A DNA stretch of 64,000 nucleotides, taken from Streptomyces sp. V3I7. GTDB taxonomy: Bacteria > Actinomycetota > Actinomycetes > Streptomycetales > Streptomycetaceae. A program made the position numbers and the translations under genes. The stretch covers positions 496,001 through 560,000 of the forward strand of contig NZ_JAUSZK010000001.1 of the NCBI RefSeq assembly GCF_030817495.1, read 5' to 3'. Below the pieces are notes generated by a model. That model made no database searches. It saw only the letters and a list, made by a program, of their open reading frames with translations, and was not told where the DNA came from. Numbering within the stretch: the stretch's first letter is position 1; each line of letters begins with the position of its first letter. Shown here piece by piece: positions 25,521 to 33,574 of the stretch.

Positions 25521-26456
25521 ATGATGGTCCCCGCAGCACTGCTGCTGCTCGGCGCCCTGGCCGCCGTCGTCGCTCCCCGGCTGCTCGCGCGGGCCGACTG
25601 GCCGGACCGCGAACCCGTGGTCGCGCTGTGGGTGTGGCAGTGCGTCGTGGCCGCCGTACTTCTGTGCTGCGTGCTGTCGATGACCCTCAGTGCGGCCGCG
25701 GCCTGGCAGTCGGTGCGCGGGAACGTCTTCGCTCCGGCCCCGCCCGCGGTCGTGGACGCGTATGCCCTGGGGGCAACCAGTCCTTGGGCGGCGGCGACCG
25801 CGGTGGCTCTGGCGTGCGGCGGGCTGTGGAGTGGGGCGATGCTCGTCCGGGAGGTCGTACGCGCCCGCAGGCGGCGTCGGCTGCGACGGGCCGAACTCCT
25901 CGTGCGCGCGCCGAAGTTGCCGGGCGAGGAGTCGGGCAGTGACCGACTCGTCGTGCTGGAGGGCGAGCGGCCGGACGCCTGGTGGCTGGCCGGTGCCGCG
26001 CCGCGACTCGTCATCACCACGGCGGCGTTGCGGCGCCTTCAGGAGCGGCAGCTGGACGCGCTGCTCGCCCATGAGCAGGGGCACGCGCGGGCCCGGCACG
26101 ACTGGTTGCTGCACTGTTCGGCCGCGCTGGCGGACGGCTTCCCGCAGGTTCCGGTGTTCGCGGCGTTCCGCGACGAGATGCACCGGCTGGTCGAACTGGC
26201 CGCCGACGACATGGCCTCGCGCCGCTTCGGCCGGCTGACCACGGCGCTGGCGCTCGTCGAACTCAACGAGGGCCGGGGCGTGTTCGGCCCGGGTCCCACC
26301 CCGCAGGCCCACGTCCCGCAGCGTGTGCACCGCCTGCTCACTCCCCCGGACCGCCTTCCGGCGATCCACCGCCTGCGTCTGACCGCGGCGGCCGCGCTCG
26401 TCCCCGCGATCCCGGTACTGGTGGCCTTCGTACCGGGGCTCCAGGCGCTCCACTAG
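25521..26456 (+). CDS. M56 family membrane metallopeptidase (BlaR1/MecR1-like)
   Basis: A 311-residue membrane protein with N-terminal membrane spans (VPAALLLLGALAAVVAPRLL, VVALWVWQCVVAAVLLCCVLS, WAAATAVALACGGLWSGAML), a cytoplasmic zinc peptidase domain with LLAHEQGHARARHD (HExxH, about 187) and ELAADDMASRRFG downstream (third ligand region), and a final C-terminal span. In related systems such proteases cleave a BlaI-type repressor, but no blaI homologue is adjacent. It starts at ATG 25521 (or 25524), 98 bp after DUF5134. Confidence 0.9.
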   Translation: MMVPAALLLLGALAAVVAPRLLARADWPDREPVVALWVWQCVVAAVLLCCVLSMTLSAAAAWQSVRGNVFAPAPPAVVDAYALGATSPWAAATAVALACGGLWSGAMLVREVVRARRRRRLRRAELLVRAPKLPGEESGSDRLVVLEGERPDAWWLAGAAPRLVITTAALRRLQERQLDALLAHEQGHARARHDWLLHCSAALADGFPQVPVFAAFRDEMHRLVELAADDMASRRFGRLTTALALVELNEGRGVFGPGPTPQAHVPQRVHRLLTPPDRLPAIHRLRLTAAAALVPAIPVLVAFVPGLQALH

Positions 26457-26520
26457 CCGTTCTCACGAATCGCCGGGGCGGACCCGGACTGTGCGCCCGC
26501 ACATCGGCGAGGATCACAGG

Positions 26521-27246
26521 ATGGCTCAACCGCCCCACGACACACCGCCCGTTGCCACCTCGCCCCACCATCCGGTGCACCGCGCCGCCGTCAGCGTCGC
26601 CGCCGTTCTCACCGCGTGTTCCGCACTGCTCCTGACGCTGGTGGCGATCAGATGGCGCCCCCTGATGTCCGTCGACGGCGATGTCGCCGGCACCACCCAC
26701 CGCTGGGCGGTCGACGACCGCGGCCTCACGCACGCCTTCCGCATCCTGACGGACTGGGTGTGGGACCCGCTGACGATGCGACTGGTGTGCGCGGCGGCCG
26801 TCGTGTGGCTGGTGTGGCGCCGGTCGGCCTGGTGGACGGCCCTGTGGCTGGCGGTGGTCTGTGCGCTGGCCGCACTGTTCCAGCAGTTGCTGAAGGCCGC
26901 CGTCGACCGCCCCCGCCCGGTCTGGCCGAACCCCGTCGACTCCGCCCACTACTCGGCCTTCCCCTCGGGGCACGCCATGACCGCCACGGTGGTCTGCGGA
27001 CTGCTCCTGTGGCTCCTGCACCACCTGGGCGCCGGGCGCGCGCTGTGGCGTACGGCGCTGGTCGCGTCCGTGGTGTCCGTGGCCGGGGTCGGCCTGACCC
27101 GGGTGTGGCTGGGCGTCCACTGGCTCTCGGACGTGATCGGCGGCTGGCTGCTCGGCGCGCTGGTGGTGGCGCTGGCCGTGGTGGCGTACGAGTGGGGGCG
27201 GGGCCGCGCCGCGGCGCACCCGGACCGCCGGACTCTTCGTCACTGA
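26521..27246 (+). CDS. PAP2-family phosphatase
   Basis: A 241-residue multi-span phosphatidic-acid-phosphatase-type enzyme. The three phosphatase motifs are complete: KAAVDRPRP (about 122), YSAFPSGHAMT (PSGH, about 143) and RVWLGVHWLSDVIGGWLLG (SRxxxxxHxxxD variant, about 195). Substrate could be lipid phosphate or undecaprenyl pyrophosphate. ATG 26521 follows GAGGATCACAGG. It lies 64 bp after the M56 gene on the same strand. Confidence 0.93.
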   Translation: MAQPPHDTPPVATSPHHPVHRAAVSVAAVLTACSALLLTLVAIRWRPLMSVDGDVAGTTHRWAVDDRGLTHAFRILTDWVWDPLTMRLVCAAAVVWLVWRRSAWWTALWLAVVCALAALFQQLLKAAVDRPRPVWPNPVDSAHYSAFPSGHAMTATVVCGLLLWLLHHLGAGRALWRTALVASVVSVAGVGLTRVWLGVHWLSDVIGGWLLGALVVALAVVAYEWGRGRAAAHPDRRTLRH

Positions 27247-27323
27247 TGGCGAAGTGCCCTACGCCCGGCTCCCACCGCACCGGCGGCGACCATGCGGGGG
27301 CCCCGCGCCGCTACAGTCCCCGC

Positions 27324-28013
27324 ATGACTGCCGTACTGCTCGACTTCTCCGGAACCCTCTTCCGCGCCGAGTCCGCCGAGTCCTGGCTGCGCGCCGTGCT
27401 GACCGAGGCCGGCATCGCTCTTCCCGAATCCGAACTGGTCCAGACAGCACGGACGTTGGAGAGCGTCGGGGCCCTGCCGGGCGGCGCGTACCCGGACGAG
27501 ATACCGGAGGATCTCGCCGAGGTGTGGGCGGACCGCGACCGGAACTCCGAGGCGCACCGGGCCGCGTACACCGGCCTGGCCCGTCGCGTGCCGCTGCCCG
27601 ATGCCGCGCTGTACGACGCGCTGTACGACCGGCACAAAACCCCGGCCGCCTGGTCCCCGTACCCCGACGCGGCGAAGGTGCTGAGCGTCCTCGGCCAGCG
27701 GGGTGTCCGTGTCGGTGTGGTCAGCAACATCGGGTGGGATCTGCGCCCGGTGTTCCGTGAGCACGGGCTCGACGCGTACGTGGACGCGTACGTGCTGTCG
27801 TACGAACACGGCGTCGAGAAGCCGCATCCGCGACTGTTCTCGCTGGCCTGCGAGGCGCTCGGCGCCGATCCGCGGGACGTGTTGATGGTCGGCGACAGCC
27901 GACCGGCGGACGGCGGGGCGGCCGCGCTCGGCTGCCGGGTGCACTTCGTGGACCCGCTGCCGGTGGCCGAGCGGCCGGACGCGCTGCTGCCGGTCCTGGA
28001 CCTGGCGGGCTGA
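27324..28013 (+). CDS. HAD-family hydrolase
   Basis: A 229-residue haloacid dehalogenase-like hydrolase. Motif I is VLLDFSGTLFRAE, which has Ser in place of the usual second Asp residue (DxD changed to DxS), so phosphatase activity may be altered. Motif II is VGVVSNIGWD, the lysine is in YEHGVEKPHPRLF and motif IV is VLMVGDSRPADGGAAALG. ATG 27324 has no strong ribosome-binding site. It lies 77 bp after the PAP2 gene and ends at a perfect terminator. Confidence 0.88.
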   Translation: MTAVLLDFSGTLFRAESAESWLRAVLTEAGIALPESELVQTARTLESVGALPGGAYPDEIPEDLAEVWADRDRNSEAHRAAYTGLARRVPLPDAALYDALYDRHKTPAAWSPYPDAAKVLSVLGQRGVRVGVVSNIGWDLRPVFREHGLDAYVDAYVLSYEHGVEKPHPRLFSLACEALGADPRDVLMVGDSRPADGGAAALGCRVHFVDPLPVAERPDALLPVLDLAG

Positions 28014-28020
28014 CCGGACA

Positions 28021-28067
28021 TGCCGTTCGTCTGAGGCGCTCCCCCGTGCCGCCCCAGACGAACGGCA
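28021..28067 (+). terminator. Terminator after the HAD gene
   Basis: Perfect 13-bp arms TGCCGTTCGTCTG (28021-28033) and CAGACGAACGGCA (28055-28067) with a 21-nt loop, beginning 7 bp after the stop codon. Confidence 0.8.
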
Positions 28068-28110
28068 GCCCTGAACAGGCCCGCACGAAGGCGTGACCTG
28101 ACGCCCTGAG

Positions 28111-28135
28111 TATAGTTGGCTGACAGCCAGTCAAC
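28111..28135 (+). promoter_or_regulatory. TetR promoter with overlapping operator
   Basis: The -10 hexamer TATAGT (28111-28116) overlaps a 21-bp imperfect palindrome (28115-28135) with GTTG/CAAC ends and an internal TGGCT-GAC-AGCCA (28117-28129). About 16 of 21 positions are symmetric. Its place over the transcription start and 14 bp before the TetR start suggests autorepression. Confidence 0.65.
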
Positions 28136-28149
28136 GCAGGAGTTCCAGC

Positions 28150-28821
28150 ATGTCCCCGCGCAGCGCCTCGGTCAATGAAGAATTGCGGCGGCGCTCCCGC
28201 GAGCGGCTTCTGCAGGCGGCGGTCGAGGTGGTCGGCGAGCGCGGGTTCGAGGCCACGACGCTGAGCGCCATCGCCGACCGGGCGGGTTCGGCCCGCGGAC
28301 TGGTCTCGTACTACTTCCCCGGCAAGCGCCAGCTGGTCCAGTCCGCCGTGCACCGGCTGATGCACCGCACGCTGGAAGAGGCGCTGGAGCGCGAGCCGCG
28401 CACCGAGGACGGCCGGGAGCGGCTGGCGCGGGCCATCGACGCGATCCTCGGTCTCGCCCGGGACCGGCCCGTGCTCATGCGCCAGCACATGGCCGGACTC
28501 CTCCAGGCCGAGGGGTTCGTGCAGTGCCCCGAGCAGCGGCGCCTGTCCGAGCTGCTGAGCGACACCGTCGCCCGGTACGGCTCGCAGGACGTCTCCGCCG
28601 ACTACCTGATGCTGCGCTCCCTGCTCATGGGCGCGGCGTACTCGGCCCTCGTTCCGGGGGTGCCCATGCAGGTTCCGGTGCTGCGGGCCGAGCTGTTCCA
28701 GCGCTACCGGCTGGACTGGGACATGGGCGTGCCGCCGGAATCCGAGCCGGTCGGCGGGGCGTGCGAGCAGGACCTGTCGCGGTTCTTCGCCACGGACGAG
28801 CAGCGGGATCCGCAGGAGTAG
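28150..28821 (+). CDS. TetR-family transcriptional regulator
   Basis: A 223-residue regulator. The N-terminal HTH is RERLLQAAVEVVGERGFEATTLSAIADRAGSARGLVSYYFPGKRQLVQSAV, a full TetR DNA-binding domain with the YYFPGK turn; the C-terminal ligand domain is alpha-helical. The ATG has AGGAG 7-8 bp upstream. It is monocistronic and followed by a reductase gene 207 bp downstream on the same strand. The target beyond its own promoter is unknown. Confidence 0.93.
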   Translation: MSPRSASVNEELRRRSRERLLQAAVEVVGERGFEATTLSAIADRAGSARGLVSYYFPGKRQLVQSAVHRLMHRTLEEALEREPRTEDGRERLARAIDAILGLARDRPVLMRQHMAGLLQAEGFVQCPEQRRLSELLSDTVARYGSQDVSADYLMLRSLLMGAAYSALVPGVPMQVPVLRAELFQRYRLDWDMGVPPESEPVGGACEQDLSRFFATDEQRDPQE

Positions 28822-29028
28822 GGCGCCGAGAGGAATAGGGCGCCGAGAAGGGCCGTGAGACAGGCGTCCTGCCGTCGGCCGCTCGTCGCGCACGGAACGT
28901 AACCCCATCATCACATTTACGACGACACGGACACGCCTCCGCGATACTCCGCCGGACCCTGTCAGCGGGGCCGTCGCGGTGCGATGCTGGAGCTACCAGC
29001 GCTCCCCCGCAGGGTTAGGAGCACCGCC

Positions 29029-30380
29029 GTGCTGCGTGTCGCTGTCGTCGGCTCCGGGCCGAGCGGGTGCTACACCGCCCAGAACCTGGTCCAGCAGGAC
29101 CCCGACGTACGGGTCGATGTCCTGGACCGGCTGCCGTGCCCGTACGGTCTGGTGCGCTACGGCGTGGCGCCGGACCACGAGAAGATCAAGTCGCTCCAGG
29201 GGAATCTGCGGTCGGTGCTGGAGCACGACCGGGTGCGGTTCCTCGGCGGCGTCGAGGTGGGCGGCGGCAGTCCGCTGAGCGTGGAGGCGCTGCGGGACAT
29301 GTACCACGCGGTCGTGTACTGCGTGGGGGCGGCGACCGACCGGCATCTCGGCATCCCGGGCGAGGATCTGCCGGGCAGCTGGTCGGCGACCGAGTTCGTG
29401 TCCTGGTACAGCGCGCACCCCGATGCCATCGACGAGGACTTCCTGAGCGGCGTCCGGTCCGCGGTGGTGATCGGCATGGGCAACGTCGCGGTGGACGTGA
29501 CGCGCATGCTGGTGCGCGCGGTCCGACGGAGCTGAGCCCGACCGACATGCCGCAGGCGCCGCTGGACGCGCTGGCCGCGAGCGGCGTCGCCGAGGTCCAC
29601 ATGGTCGGCCGGCGCGGCCCCTCCCAGGCCCGCTTCACCACGAAGGAACTGCGCGAGCTGGGCAGCCTGCCCGACACCGAAGTCACCGTGGATCCGGCCG
29701 AGTTGGCGCTGGATCCAGCGTACGAGGACCCCTCCGCGCTGCCCGCGCCCCAGCGGCGGAACGTGGAGGTGCTGCGCGAGTGGGCGTCGCGCACGCCCGG
29801 GCAGGCGCCTCGGCAGATCCGGCTGGACTTCTACCTCCGGCCGGTCGAGATCCTCGCGGACGACGACAGGCGGGTGGGGGCGGTGCGGTTCGAGCGGACG
29901 GTGCCGGACGGGCGCGGCGGGGTGACGGGCACGGGTGAACACGTGGACATCGAGGCGCAGTTGGTGCTGCGGTCGGTGGGCTATCGCGGAGTGCCGCTGG
30001 ACGGGCTGCCCTTCGACGCGGTGAACGGCACGGTGCCGAACTCCGCGGGCCGGGTCCTGCGGGACGGCTCGGCGTCGCCGGGCGAGTACGTGGCCGGGTG
30101 GATCAAACGCGGCCCGACGGGCGTCATCGGGAGCAACCGTCCCTGCGCCAAGGAGACGGTGACGTCCCTGCTCGAAGACGCTCCCGCGCTCGCGGGGAAG
30201 GACGTACCCGAGGATCCCGTCGCGGCGCTTCGGGCGGCGGGTGCCGAGCCGGTCGAGTGGGGTGGCTGGGTGGCGATCGAGCAGGCAGAGGCGGACCTCG
30301 GGGCCCGGCTCGGGCGCGGTGTGGTCAAACTCGCCGACTGGGACTCGCTGCTGGGCGCGGCGCGGTCGGCGGACGCGTAG
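29029..30380 (+). pseudogene. Ferredoxin-NADP+ reductase (FprA-like), frameshifted
   Basis: About 450 codons of an adrenodoxin-reductase-type FNR. The first frame (GTG 29029, AGGAG upstream) gives VAVVGSGPSGCYTAQNLVQ (FAD), CPYGLVRYGVAPDHEKIK and GMGNVAVDVTRMLVR (NADP site), then stops at 29533-29535. The second frame picks up seamlessly with GPTELSPTDMPQAPL at about 29520 and runs through RSVGYRGVPLDGLPFD, GYVAGWIKRGPTGVIGSNR and the C-terminus. Restoring one base in the GCGCGCGG run at 29515-29521 rejoins them. A true mutation and a sequencing error cannot be told apart here. An intact protein would reduce ferredoxin with NADPH. Confidence 0.9.
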
Positions 30381-30456
30381 CCGGGTCGGTCGGACGCGGA
30401 CGGAACGACCGCGACACACAGCCGCAACATCGCGGAAATCAACGGACAGTTCAGGG

Positions 30457-30501
30457 CCCTTACGGTCTCGTGGCGTTCACCCTTACGGTCTCGTGCTGTT
30501 C
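30457..30501 (+). repeat. Tandem 23-bp direct repeat before the permease gene
   Basis: Two 22-bp copies, 30457-30478 and 30480-30501, each CCCTTACGGTCTCGTG then (GC/CT)GTTC, 20 of 22 identical with a 23-bp period. They lie 30 bp upstream of the permease start, in the region expected to hold its promoter, and may be a regulator-binding pair about two helical turns apart. Confidence 0.7.
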
Positions 30502-30531
30502 GCATGACGCCCTGCTCGCTCTGGAGTTCCC

Positions 30532-31968
30532 ATGGCCTCGTCCGCCCCGGACCGGATAGCCGGTCCCGCCGGTCCCCCCGGCTCCACCGATCCCGTCCAT
30601 CCCGTCGACCAGGTGCCGCCCGTACGGCAGTTGGCCGCCTTCGGGCTCCAGCATGTGCTCGCGATGTACGCGGGCGCGGTCGCGGTTCCGCTGATCGTGG
30701 GCAGCGCGATGAAGCTGCCGCCGGCGGATCTGGCGTATCTCATCACCGCCGATCTGCTGGTGTGCGGCATCGCGACGCTCATCCAGTGCGTGGGCTTCTG
30801 GCGGTTCGGCGTACGGCTGCCGATCATGCAGGGCTGTACGTTCGCCGCGGTGTCGCCGATGGTGCTCATCGGCACGACGGGCGGCGGACTGCCCGCGATC
30901 TACGGCTCGGTGATCGTCGCGGGGCTGGCGATCGTGCTGCTCGCGCCGGTCTTCGGGCGGCTGCTGCGCTTCTTCCCGCCCCTCGTCACCGGCACCGTGA
31001 TCCTGATCATCGGCATCTCGCTGCTCCCCGTCGCGGCCAACTGGGCCGCGGGCGGCGTCGGTTCGCCGGACTTCGGGGAGCCGAGGAACCTGGCGCTCGC
31101 GGCGTTCGTGCTCGCGGTGGTCGTCGGGGTGCAGCGGTTCGCACCCGCGTTCCTGAGCCGCGTCGCGGTGCTCGCCGGCATCGCCGTCGGGCTCGCGGTG
31201 GCCGTTCCTTTCGGGTTCACGGACTTCGGCCCGGTCGGCGAAGCGGACTGGGTCGGGATCAGCACGCCGTTCCACTTCGGCGCGCCTGAATTCCGCGCCT
31301 CGGCGATCGCGTCGATGCTGGTCGTGGCGCTGGTGACGATGACCGAGACGACCGGTGACCTGATCGCGGTCGGTGAGCTGACCGGGCGGAAGGTCGAGCC
31401 GCGCCCCCTGGCAGACGGGCTGCGCGCCGACGGGCTGTCGACCGTCCTCGGCGGGGTGTTCAACACCTTCCCATACACGGCGTACGCGCAGAACGTGGGC
31501 CTGGTCGGGATGACGCGGGTACGCAGCCGCTGGGTGGTCGCCGCCGCCGGCGGCATCCTCGTGCTGCTCGGTCTGCTGCCCAAGCTGGGCGCGGTGGTGG
31601 CGGCGGTTCCCGCCCCCGTCCTGGGCGGTGCGGGTCTGGTGATGTTCGGGACGGTCGCGGCGAGCGGGCTGCGGACGCTGGCCCAGGTCGACTTCAAGGG
31701 CAACAACAACCTGACGGTGGTGGCCGTTTCGGTGGCCGTCGGCATGCTGCCGGTCGGGGTGCCGACGGTGTACGAGAAGTTCCCGGACTGGTTCCAGACG
31801 GTGATGAACAGCGGCATCAGCGCGGGCTGTCTGACGGCGGTCGTACTGAACCTGCTGTTCAACCCGCCGGAATCGAAGGCCCGTTCAGCCGCCGTCACCG
31901 AGGCCGACGGCCTGCCGCTCGGCGGCGGCGAGGACGCTGTCGAGCAGCCCGGGAAAGAGGTCCTCTAG
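30532..31968 (+). CDS. NCS2 nucleobase:cation symporter (xanthine/urate/uracil permease)
   Basis: A 478-residue membrane permease with 12-14 spans. The family start FGLQHVLAMYAGAVAVPLIVG (about 35-55), RLPIMQGCTFAAVSPM, MTETTGDLIAVGEL (conserved Glu) and FNTFPYTAYAQNVGLVGMTRVRSR are the NCS2 motifs typical of the xanthine/uric-acid subgroup. Substrate within purines is not fixed by sequence. Its 3' end overlaps the convergent ArsR regulator by 84 bp. The ATG has GGAG 8 bp upstream and a pair of 23-bp repeats precedes it. Confidence 0.93.
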   Translation: MASSAPDRIAGPAGPPGSTDPVHPVDQVPPVRQLAAFGLQHVLAMYAGAVAVPLIVGSAMKLPPADLAYLITADLLVCGIATLIQCVGFWRFGVRLPIMQGCTFAAVSPMVLIGTTGGGLPAIYGSVIVAGLAIVLLAPVFGRLLRFFPPLVTGTVILIIGISLLPVAANWAAGGVGSPDFGEPRNLALAAFVLAVVVGVQRFAPAFLSRVAVLAGIAVGLAVAVPFGFTDFGPVGEADWVGISTPFHFGAPEFRASAIASMLVVALVTMTETTGDLIAVGELTGRKVEPRPLADGLRADGLSTVLGGVFNTFPYTAYAQNVGLVGMTRVRSRWVVAAAGGILVLLGLLPKLGAVVAAVPAPVLGGAGLVMFGTVAASGLRTLAQVDFKGNNNLTVVAVSVAVGMLPVGVPTVYEKFPDWFQTVMNSGISAGCLTAVVLNLLFNPPESKARSAAVTEADGLPLGGGEDAVEQPGKEVL

Positions 31969-32241
31969 GTCGTCCCTGCGCAGGCCGTTCAGCTTGGCCG
32001 TGCCCCGGTAGACCTGCCGGATCACTCCGCTCTCGCGCAGCACCCGGAAGTGGTGCGTGGTGGTCGACTTGGTGACCGGGAGATCGAAGGCGGAGCAGGA
32101 GAGCTCGTCACCGTCGGTGGCGAGCTCTCGCACGATCTGCAGTCGCAGCGGGTCGGACAGCGCGTGCAGCACGCCTTCGAGGCGGATCTCGTCGCGCTCG
32201 GGGTGCGGGAGCTCGCGGCTGGTCGCGGCGGTACTGGTCAC
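31885..32241 (-). CDS. ArsR-family winged-helix regulator
   Basis: A 118-residue ArsR/SmtB-type regulator: LEGVLHALSDPLRLQIVRELA, LPVTKSTTTHHFRVLRESGVIRQVYRGTAKLNGLRRDDLEDLFPGLLD. There are no cysteine clusters for metal binding (one Cys, in ELSCSAF), so it probably senses redox or a small molecule. GTG 32241 has AAGGTGA about 9 bp upstream and a TACAAT -10 about 28 bp upstream. It is divergent from the OYE gene across five 17-bp repeats. Its last 84 bp overlap the permease 3' end. Confidence 0.92.
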   Translation of the reverse strand: MTSTAATSRELPHPERDEIRLEGVLHALSDPLRLQIVRELATDGDELSCSAFDLPVTKSTTTHHFRVLRESGVIRQVYRGTAKLNGLRRDDLEDLFPGLLDSVLAAAERQAVGLGDGG

Positions 32242-32269
32242 GGCGGCTCACCTTCGTCGTCGGCACCCC

Positions 32270-32275
32270 ATTGTA
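32270..32275 (-). promoter_or_regulatory. -10 element of the ArsR gene
   Basis: TACAAT on the minus strand (32275-32270) is close to consensus. The sequence 17 bp upstream is a poor -35, consistent with a regulated promoter. The first 17-bp repeat lies 9 bp upstream. Confidence 0.5.
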
Positions 32276-32283
32276 CGAGATCC

Positions 32284-32368
32284 TTCGTAGTTCGGCATGT
32301 CTCGTAGTTTGACATCTCCCATAGTTCGACAGCCCTCGTAGTTTGACATCTCCCGTACTACGATGCCT
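32284..32368. repeat. Five head-to-tail 17-bp repeats in the ArsR/OYE intergenic region
   Basis: Units start at 32284, 32301, 32318, 32335 and 32352 with an exact 17-bp phase. Units 2 and 4 are identical (CTCGTAGTTTGACATCT); units 1 and 3 are close variants, and unit 5 (CCCGTACTACGATGCCT) is the most diverged and merges into a palindrome. Each of units 2 and 4 carries a TTGACA-like -35 on the plus strand. The array fills most of the gap between the two genes, so it is probably the regulator-binding region. Confidence 0.85.
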
Positions 32369-32377
32369 ATCGTACGA
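32359..32377. promoter_or_regulatory. Palindrome TACGAT-N4-ATCGTA, candidate ArsR operator
   Basis: Perfect 6-bp arms at 32359-32364 and 32369-32374, directly followed by the self-complementary TCGTACGA (32370-32377). TACGAG/TTGTACGAGA also occurs near the ArsR -10 (32271-32280), so both promoters may be covered. Confidence 0.55.
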
Positions 32378-32437
32378 GGGACCACCGACCCCGCGTGCCG
32401 CCGGTCGGCGAATGGCGAACGACGAATGGAGTCAGCC

Positions 32438-33517
32438 GTGAGCGCGCTCTTCGAGCCGTACACCCTGCGTGACGTGACCATCCCCAACCGGGTCTGGATG
32501 CCACCGATGTGCCAGTACTCGGCGGCCCCCGAGGGTCCGCTGGCCGGCGCTCCGAACGACTGGCACTTCGCCCACTACGCGGCGCGCGCCACCGGCGGCA
32601 CCGGCCTGATCATCGTCGAGGCCACCGCTGTCTCGCCCGAGGGCCGGATCTCGCCGTACGACCTGGGCATCTGGAACGACACCCAGGTGGAGGCGTTCCG
32701 GCGGATCACGCGCTTCCTGTCCGAGCAGGGCACGGTGCCCGGCATCCAGATCGCGCACAGCGGCCGCAAGGCCTCGACGGACCAGCCCTGGAAGGGCGGC
32801 GAGCCGGTGGGCCCCGAGGCGCACGGCTGGCAGCCGCTGGGCCCGAGCCCGGTGGCATTCGCCGACGGCCACCCCGTCCCGGACGAACTGACCGTGGAGC
32901 AGATCAAGGAGATCGTCGGCCAGTTCGTGGCCGCGGCCCGCCGCGCGCTCGACGCCGGTTTCGAGGTCGCCGAGCTGCACGGCGCCCACGGCTACCTGAT
33001 CCACTCGTTCCTCTCTCCGCACTCCAACCACCGCACCGACGCCTACGGCGGCTCGTACGAGAACCGCACGCGCTTTGCGCTCGAGGTCGTCGACGCCGTA
33101 CGGGAAGTGTGGCCAAAGGACAAGCCGCTGTTCTTCCGTATCTCCGCGACCGACTGGCTGGAGGAGAACGGCTGGACCCCGGACGACACCGTGCGCTTCG
33201 CGAGCGAGCTGCACGCGCATGGCGTCGACCTCCTGGACGTCTCCACCGGCGGAAACGCCTCCGGCGTCCGCATCCCGACCGGCCCGGGCTATCAGGTCCC
33301 GTTCGCCGCGCGGGTGAAGGCCGGGACGCCGATGCCGGTCGCCGCGGTCGGCCTGATCACGGAGGTCGAGCAGGCGGAGAAGATCGTGGCCAACGGCGAG
33401 GCCGACGCGGTACTGCTGGGCCGTGAGCTGCTGCGCAGCCCGTCCTGGGCGCGGCAGGCGGCGCGGGAGCTCGGGGCCGATGTGCGGGTGCCGGAGCAGT
33501 ATCACCGGTCCGTGTGA
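32438..33517 (+). CDS. Old Yellow Enzyme-family NADH:flavin oxidoreductase (YqjM-like)
   Basis: A 359-residue FMN ene-reductase: LFEPYTLRDVTIPNRVWMPPMCQYSA (start of barrel, FMN contacts; Cys of the YqjM/thermophilic-type), QIAHSGRKAST, ELHGAHGYLIHSFLSPHSNHRTDAYGGSYENR and LGRELLRSPSWARQAA. It reduces activated C=C bonds of enals or quinones with NAD(P)H. The GTG at 32438 is preferred because GGAG lies 6 bp upstream; the frame is open to 32363. It is regulated most likely by the adjacent ArsR protein. Confidence 0.94.
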   Translation: MSALFEPYTLRDVTIPNRVWMPPMCQYSAAPEGPLAGAPNDWHFAHYAARATGGTGLIIVEATAVSPEGRISPYDLGIWNDTQVEAFRRITRFLSEQGTVPGIQIAHSGRKASTDQPWKGGEPVGPEAHGWQPLGPSPVAFADGHPVPDELTVEQIKEIVGQFVAAARRALDAGFEVAELHGAHGYLIHSFLSPHSNHRTDAYGGSYENRTRFALEVVDAVREVWPKDKPLFFRISATDWLEENGWTPDDTVRFASELHAHGVDLLDVSTGGNASGVRIPTGPGYQVPFAARVKAGTPMPVAAVGLITEVEQAEKIVANGEADAVLLGRELLRSPSWARQAARELGADVRVPEQYHRSV

Positions 33518-33546
33518 GTCCGGTTCGACGGAAGCTGACACGTACG

Positions 33547-33574
33547 GCCGTCAGCCGTGGGCCGTCAGCCGTGG
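33547..33574. repeat. 14-bp tandem repeat spanning a stop codon
   Basis: Two exact copies of GCCGTCAGCCGTGG (33547-33560 and 33561-33574) plus a partial third. The PaaX-family stop codon is in the second copy, so loss of that copy would change the protein end little. Confidence 0.8.

Noticed and set aside
29515..29535. Programmed ribosomal frameshift in the reductase gene
   Set aside because: No slippery heptamer or downstream pseudoknot is evident; a one-base loss is simpler.
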